From contig JAJRWB010000067.1 of NCBI GenBank assembly GCA_024276995.1, positions 1 through 32,921 of the forward strand: DNA of 32,921 nt, in the 5' to 3' direction. Of this stretch, positions 30,870 to 32,921 are shown in pieces (position 1 is the stretch's first letter; each line of letters opens with the position of its first letter). The stretch comes from Candidatus Eiseniibacteriota bacterium. Lineage in GTDB: Bacteria > Orphanbacterota > Orphanbacteria > Orphanbacterales > Orphanbacteraceae. The notes beneath the pieces are model-generated. The model did not search any database, was not told the DNA's origin, and was given only the letters and a program-made list of their open reading frames with translations. The position numbers were made by a program, and so were the translations under genes.

Positions 30870-32500
30870 AACCGGCAGTAGAGACCGGAATAGACCGACT
30901 CGCTCCTCTCCGTCGCCCCGCGGCTCGACTCGCCGGAAAGGGAAAGATACCACGACCGCGCCAGGTTGACGCTCGCGTCGACACCGAACCACTGCACGTT
31001 CGTGTCGAGCCGGGAGTCGGTGGCGTGGTGCTCCGAGCGAACCCCCTGCGTGATCTCGAGGGGATTGATCGGACCGAGGGAGATCCCGGCGGTCACCGAG
31101 TTCAGCCGACCGGTGGTGCTTTCGTTTTCGTACAGCGTGGAGCGTGTCCGGATTCTCAGGTTGAACCCGCGCCGCCAAGAAAGCGAGTTCGACAGCGTGG
31201 CGGAACGGATGCCCCCGGTCCGGCTCCTCCCGCGAAGAGAGGTCCTGAAGGCCCGAGAGAATTTCTTCTCCACACCCGCCCAAATCCCCTGGCGGTAGCT
31301 GTCGTCGAATTCGGTTTCCGGCGTGATGGCGTAGCGATAGAGCCTGATGTTCCTGCGGTTGTCGTAACCGAGTTCGACGGTGACCGTTTCGAAAACGCGG
31401 TGACGCGCGTAGCCGTACGTATCGGTGAGGGAGAGCGGTTTCTCCCCCGCATCTCGTTTCCAGCCCCTGTTGAGGTCCACCTGCTGGCTCACGTAGAGCG
31501 CCGATTTCGGATTGCTGAAGCGGGATTGGAGAAAGAAGTACTCCCTATTGATCTCGCCGCCGTGTCTCGAGCCGACGGCGCCGGCGGTGATCGACCAGCG
31601 GCGACGGTTGCGGGTCGGGAGTTTCCAGCCGGCGTAGACGCCGAATTCGATCACGTCGCCCGACAGTCCGTACGAATCGTAGTCGGGCTGGGTGCCGGCG
31701 AATACACCCGGGGTCCACCGGCGACCGGCGTGCTCCGCGACCACACCGTCGAAGACGCTCACCGCGGAAAGGGACGACGACACCTGCCGCCCGGCGGTGA
31801 CGCGCCAGGCCGATCCGCGCCGCTGCCAGCTCGCGGCGAGCCGGTAGACGCGGGTGCGCGAATCGACCGGGTTCGTGCCGTCCGTCTTTTGCCGATACGT
31901 GCGGCGCGACCTCATGTCGAGGTCGATCCCCCATGAACTCCCAGCGATGCGCGCCGCCTTCGCCTTCACATCAAGCGATGGCTGGGCGTAATCCTCGCTT
32001 GTGCCGGTGAGATTGTTCACGGCGGAGTAGCGGAAACCGACGCGGCCGCGGATTCCGTTTCTCCGGAAGAAAGATCCCCCTGAGGCGCGCACACCGGCGG
32101 CTTCGTCGATCCGTTTCTCCACATCTTCCACCACCGCCGGCCGGGGGGCGATCGGGTCGCGCGGAATGACCACGTCGCCTTCGACAAGTTCGTGGGCGGG
32201 GACGCTGCTCGTGCACGACGCCTTGGTCGACGAAAGATAGATCACCGTCAATTCGGCCACCATCGCCCCGTCACGGAGCACGTCGAGAAGCGCCCCTTCG
32301 GCGAGGCCGTCGTCGTAGCCTAGATCGATGTACACGACGGATTCGGTGATAAATGTGATGCGCGCCGCCGGGGCGTTTCCCTTCCCATCTCCCCGGGCCG
32401 CGAGGGGGATGAGCAGCGCCACGGTCAGGAACGCCCCGCGAGAAATGTTTCTCCCACGGAGTATTCTTCGCCACTTCGATATCGTCTTCTCCCTAATCAT
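30866..32500 (-). CDS. Outer-membrane beta-barrel protein with FlgT-like N-terminal domain
   Basis: 544 aa. It starts at the ATG at 32500 (GGAGG 6 bases upstream) with a signal peptide (FLTVALLIPLAARG). Residues about 35-110 resemble a FlgT C-terminal/SH3-like module (ARITFITESVVYIDLGYDDGLAEGALLDVLRDG). From about 150 to the end the sequence alternates polar and hydrophobic residues, as in long antiparallel strands (GVYAGWKLPTRNRRRWSITAGAV, NLRIRTRSTLYENES, WYLSLSGESSRG), and ends with Phe (GLYCRF), the classical outer-membrane C-terminal residue. Roughly 20 strands are plausible. It follows a multihaem cytochrome gene by 25 bases; a porin of an electron conduit is one possibility. Confidence 0.8.
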   Translation of the reverse strand: MIREKTISKWRRILRGRNISRGAFLTVALLIPLAARGDGKGNAPAARITFITESVVYIDLGYDDGLAEGALLDVLRDGAMVAELTVIYLSSTKASCTSSVPAHELVEGDVVIPRDPIAPRPAVVEDVEKRIDEAAGVRASGGSFFRRNGIRGRVGFRYSAVNNLTGTSEDYAQPSLDVKAKAARIAGSSWGIDLDMRSRRTYRQKTDGTNPVDSRTRVYRLAASWQRRGSAWRVTAGRQVSSSLSAVSVFDGVVAEHAGRRWTPGVFAGTQPDYDSYGLSGDVIEFGVYAGWKLPTRNRRRWSITAGAVGSRHGGEINREYFFLQSRFSNPKSALYVSQQVDLNRGWKRDAGEKPLSLTDTYGYARHRVFETVTVELGYDNRRNIRLYRYAITPETEFDDSYRQGIWAGVEKKFSRAFRTSLRGRSRTGGIRSATLSNSLSWRRGFNLRIRTRSTLYENESTTGRLNSVTAGISLGPINPLEITQGVRSEHHATDSRLDTNVQWFGVDASVNLARSWYLSLSGESSRGATERSESVYSGLYCRF

Positions 32501-32525
32501 CGTCGTCCTCCCCTCCTCATCGTCT

Positions 32526-32921
32526 TCATTCTCTTCCATCGGGATGGCACGAAAGGCAGGCCTGGCTTTCATAGCGGTAGCCCGACTCATCCCTGTGTTT
32601 GTCATCGGTCTTCTTCTTGTCGCTGTGCGGATGGCAGCCGAGGCAGGAGAACGCGCCGTAGTTGTTCGACTGGAAATGACAGTCGCCGCAATCGTTCCAC
32701 TTATCGCGATGTTTCCCGCTGTAGATGGGGAAGTACATCCCGTCGTGGTCGAAGGTCGCCCCGGTCCAGCCGTTCACCGTGTGGCACTGCGTGCAGTCGG
32801 TCGGGAAACCCGCCGCACCGTGGTTCGGATCGGTCGTGCCGTCGTAGTCCGCTTGGTGGCACGAGAAGCAGTCGGACGATGTCCCCGCGTAGACGCCGCC
32901 GGCGTGACACTGCGCGCACGA
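32526..32921 (-). CDS. Multihaem c-type cytochrome, partial (5' end outside window)
   Basis: The open frame enters from the right edge and ends at TGA (32526-32528), giving 131 codons here. Six CxxCH haem-attachment motifs are visible: CAQCH, CFSCH, CTQCH, CGDCH, CLGCH and CLSCH, with scattered extra histidines (DPNHGAAGFP, FDHDGMYFP, SGKHRDKW, DKHRDESG) that could be distal ligands. The spacing resembles cytochrome c3/NapC-type or decahaem repeat units with FP-type linkers. An internal GTG at 32777 is not the true start. Presumably periplasmic or extracellular electron transfer. The next gene downstream encodes an outer-membrane barrel. Confidence 0.88.
   Translation of the reverse strand, partial: SCAQCHAGGVYAGTSSDCFSCHQADYDGTTDPNHGAAGFPTDCTQCHTVNGWTGATFDHDGMYFPIYSGKHRDKWNDCGDCHFQSNNYGAFSCLGCHPHSDKKKTDDKHRDESGYRYESQACLSCHPDGRE

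Noticed and set aside
32526-32777. Complete small cytochrome starting at an internal GTG (32777)
   Set aside because: The frame is open to the window edge with further CxxCH motifs upstream of that GTG, so the gene is partial, not small.
1-32921. Genome-wide reassignment of TAG to an amino acid
   Set aside because: At least five genes with complete family-length proteins end at TAG (LOG, lipoprotein, helicase, DsbA-like, LTXXQ), and reading on gives frames with no family similarity.

Overview
The window is about 33 kb of GC-rich (roughly 63-65% by eye), densely coded bacterial chromosome with genes on both strands and short gaps. The best clue to the organism is the C-terminus of the subtilisin-like protease near 16-17 kb. 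It ends in an Ig-like/FlgD-type domain with an NPFNP motif and a 'SGVYFYRLE' finish, as in secreted proteins of the FCB superphylum and uncultured relatives (Eisenbacteria, Krumholzibacteria, Latescibacteria). Lipoproteins, DUF4097, LTXXQ proteins and a multihaem cytochrome point to a diderm cell. The phylum is an inference. I saw no tRNA, rRNA, CRISPR array, insertion sequence or phage gene.

Layout. 0.1-2.2 kb (-): PlsC-type acyltransferase then polysaccharide deacetylase. 2.3-4.0 kb: an esterase (+) whose 3' end overlaps a convergent TudS/DUF523-DUF1722 gene (-). 4.2-5.7 kb (+): orphan FixJ-type response regulator and a PP2C phosphatase. 5.7-7.4 kb (-): SAM methyltransferase and a DUF4097 protein cut by an in-frame TAG. 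7.6-10.8 kb (+): LOG-family protein, TypA GTPase, NYN-LOTUS protein. 10.9-12.0 kb (-): PiT transporter. 12.2-16.0 kb (+): A-type Fe-S carrier, a YgfZ-TPR fusion, a bacilliredoxin and an exported DUF1028-TPR protein. 16.0-17.8 kb (-): S8 protease, also cut by an in-frame TAG. 18.0-20.7 kb (+): propeller-like lipoprotein and a glutamine-synthetase-family enzyme. 20.7-22.7 kb (-): zf-TFIIB protein with an SPFH-GYF protein. 22.9-23.6 kb (+): OmpA-family lipoprotein. 23.6-26.9 kb (-): rhodanese-like, MauE/DoxX-like and DsbA-like genes followed by a DEAD-box helicase. 27.0-28.6 kb (+): frameshifted membrane glycosyltransferase. 28.7-30.9 kb (+): LTXXQ protein, ECF sigma factor, anti-sigma factor, second LTXXQ protein. 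30.9-32.9 kb (-): multihaem c-type cytochrome (running off the window) followed by an outer-membrane beta-barrel protein.

Most genes are housekeeping or envelope functions, but several neighbourhoods look like small systems: Fe-S/thiol handling (12.2-14.8 kb), periplasmic thiol chemistry (25.1-26.9 kb), an envelope-stress sigma module (28.7-30.9 kb), and a possible cytochrome/porin electron conduit (30.9-32.9 kb). The most unusual observation is that two unrelated exported-protein genes carry a single in-frame amber codon with clearly homologous coding sequence beyond it, although TAG ends at least five other genes here as a normal stop. A third gene has a one-base frameshift. Decay, consensus error and readthrough cannot be told apart from sequence alone.
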